From CAZPAV01 sp964584755 (GTDB lineage Bacteria; Actinomycetota; Acidimicrobiia; Spongiisociales; UBA5794): a DNA stretch of 6,766 nucleotides. Below are positions 6,396 through 6,766 of the stretch, piece by piece. The notes under the pieces were generated by a model. That model was not told the origin of the DNA. It saw only the letters and a list, made by a program, of their open reading frames with translations, and made no database searches. The DNA is taken from positions 1 to 6,766 of the forward strand of contig CAZPAV010000078.1 of assembly GCA_964584755.1 (NCBI GenBank), read 5' to 3'. Made by a program: the position numbers and the translations under genes. Numbering within the stretch: position 1 is the first letter of the stretch; each line of letters starts with the position of its first letter.

Positions 6396-6445
6396 CCCCT
6401 TGGCACACCGGAATCCTCCCCACTCTCGACCTCTCCTCGAGGGTT
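6371..6445 (+). repeat. Imperfect direct repeat, two copies
   Basis: TCTCGACTCGAGGGTT at 6371-6386 recurs at 6424-6445 as TCTCGAC, six extra bases (CTCTCC), then TCGAGGGTT. The shared CTCGAGGGTT cores at 6377-6386 and 6436-6445 are 59 bp apart. The pair could be a duplicated repeat unit or two binding sites upstream of the gene at 6490. Confidence 0.45.
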
Positions 6446-6477
6446 GTCCGGGCCGCTGTGTCCACCGCACCCGACGG

Positions 6478-6483
6478 TACGCT
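6478..6483 (+). promoter_or_regulatory. Candidate -10 box (TACGCT) for the right-edge gene
   Basis: TACGCT fits TANNNT and ends 6 nt before the ATG at 6490, the same arrangement as at three other lead genes in the window. This supports the reality of the partial gene downstream. Confidence 0.45.
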
Positions 6484-6489
6484 GCCACC

Positions 6490-6766
6490 ATGGCGTCCCA
6501 CCCCTCCGCCGACGAGCTGCTCGCCGAGCTCCGGCTCCTCGCCGATCGCCTCGCCGCCCTCCCGGAGACGGACCCGGCGCGCGCCGCCCTCCCCCGTCCC
6601 CCCCCCCCCCTCCGCCCCCGCCCCCCCCCCCCCCCCCGCGCCGCCCGCCACCCCGACCCCCCCCGCCCCCCCCCCCACGCGCCCCGCCCCCCCCTCGCCC
6701 ACCCCGCCCCGCACCCCCCCCCCCTCCCCCCCCCCACCCAGCCCCCACCCCCCCGCTCCACACACC
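6490..6766 (+). CDS. Unidentified protein, N-terminus only; distal sequence unreliable
   Basis: The frame opens with MASHPSADELLAELRLLADR, continuing LAALPETDPARAAL, an amphipathic helical stretch with Leu at heptad-like spacing, and shows ordinary codon use for this genome. From about codon 34 (near 6590) it becomes almost pure proline codons because the DNA turns into C runs, and no stop occurs before the window ends. I do not recognise the family; similar Leu/Ala-rich helices ending in LPxxDPxRxxL open many small actinobacterial proteins. The start is favoured by the TACGCT box 6 nt upstream. The proline-rich tail should not be taken as real protein. Confidence 0.5.
   Translation, partial: MASHPSADELLAELRLLADRLAALPETDPARAALPRPPPPLRPRPPPPPRAARHPDPPRPPPHAPRPPLAHPAPHPPPLPPPTQPPPPRSTH
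6590..6766. other. C-homopolymer-rich right edge, probably consensus artefact
   Basis: Composition changes abruptly: in 6661-6720, 49 of 60 bases are C, with long C runs broken by scattered single bases. There is no repeat period, so it is neither a telomere-like nor a tandem array. The left edge shows the mirror trend when read outward. I infer degraded assembly or basecalling at the contig end. Confidence 0.65.

Larger units (their letters stand above)
6219..6489. other. Gene-free interval with repeats and a hairpin
   Basis: No credible coding region is seen on either strand. From 6219 to about 6310 it is GC-rich, with a small CGCGC-GAAC-GCGCG hairpin at 6250-6263 followed by a pyrimidine-rich stretch. 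From 6311 to 6445 it is less GC-rich (15 of 30 bases G or C in 6331-6360) and holds the inverted and direct repeats listed separately. The last bases carry the promoter-like box of the next gene. Confidence 0.6.

Noticed and set aside
4578..6761. A 727-codon minus-strand open frame across the TIGR03084-like and BtpA-family genes and the repeat gap.
   Set aside because: Antisense shadow with biased composition; its N-terminus lies in the unreliable C-run region and its middle crosses the inverted repeats.
6590..6766. A proline-rich protein domain or a C-rich telomere-like terminus.
   Set aside because: There is no repeat period and no terminal inverted repeat matching the left end; the abrupt change of composition and the mirrored drift at the other edge fit sequence error better.
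1..6766. tRNA or rRNA genes, CRISPR array, insertion sequence or phage gene.
   Set aside because: No tRNA-like cloverleaf, rRNA segment, regularly spaced repeats, transposase or integrase motif was recognised in any frame; all substantial coding space is accounted for by the genes listed.

Overview
The window reads as a high-GC (roughly 70% or more) actinobacterial fragment, most likely a metagenomic contig. The actinobacterial call rests on the GC-biased codon use, a protein of the mycothiol-dependent maleylpyruvate isomerase/DinB type (TIGR03084-like), and actinobacterial-style TANNNT boxes placed just upstream of start codons, as in leaderless genes. An acidimicrobial (Acidimicrobiia) host is my guess, not something the sequence proves.

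Layout: positions 1-316 hold the N-terminal part of a minus-strand ArfB-type (GGQ) peptidyl-tRNA hydrolase running off the left edge; its distal part looks corrupted. A 45-bp divergent region (317-361) carries candidate -10 boxes for both directions. Positions 362-3472 are a two-gene unit: a 702-aa VWA protein with a CobT-like C-terminus and an N-terminal HExxH motif, followed after 9 bp and a good Shine-Dalgarno by a 330-aa CobS/MoxR-like AAA+ protein. Next come a stand-alone 348-aa LOG-family (PGGxGTxxE) protein at 3554-4600, and a second pair: a TIGR03084-like DinB/mycothiol-type protein (4656-5438) followed by a BtpA/SgcQ-family TIM-barrel protein (5445-6218). A 271-bp gene-free gap (6219-6489) contains an 8-bp perfect inverted repeat followed by TTTT, a second nested inverted repeat and an imperfect direct repeat. 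The last 277 bp begin an unidentified gene that dissolves into C runs from about 6590.

How the genes fit together: the AAA+/VWA pair should act as one machine, an AAA+ ring working with a MIDAS-containing adaptor, as in CobS/CobT, BchI/BchD and MoxR/VWA systems. No chelatase large subunit or cobalamin gene is present, so the target is unknown. The AAA+ protein has lost both usual Mg2+-coordinating side chains (Walker A Ser/Thr is Asp, Walker B Asp is Ser) while keeping the Lys, Glu, sensor Asn and Arg. The other genes look like ordinary, poorly characterised actinobacterial housekeeping or accessory genes.

The most informative structure is (i) the altered nucleotide site beside an HExxH-VWA partner, (ii) a TANNNT hexamer exactly 6 nt before four lead start codons, and (iii) the repeat-rich AT-richer gap at 6311-6445. 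Both edges drift toward C when read outward, which I interpret as contig-end consensus errors.
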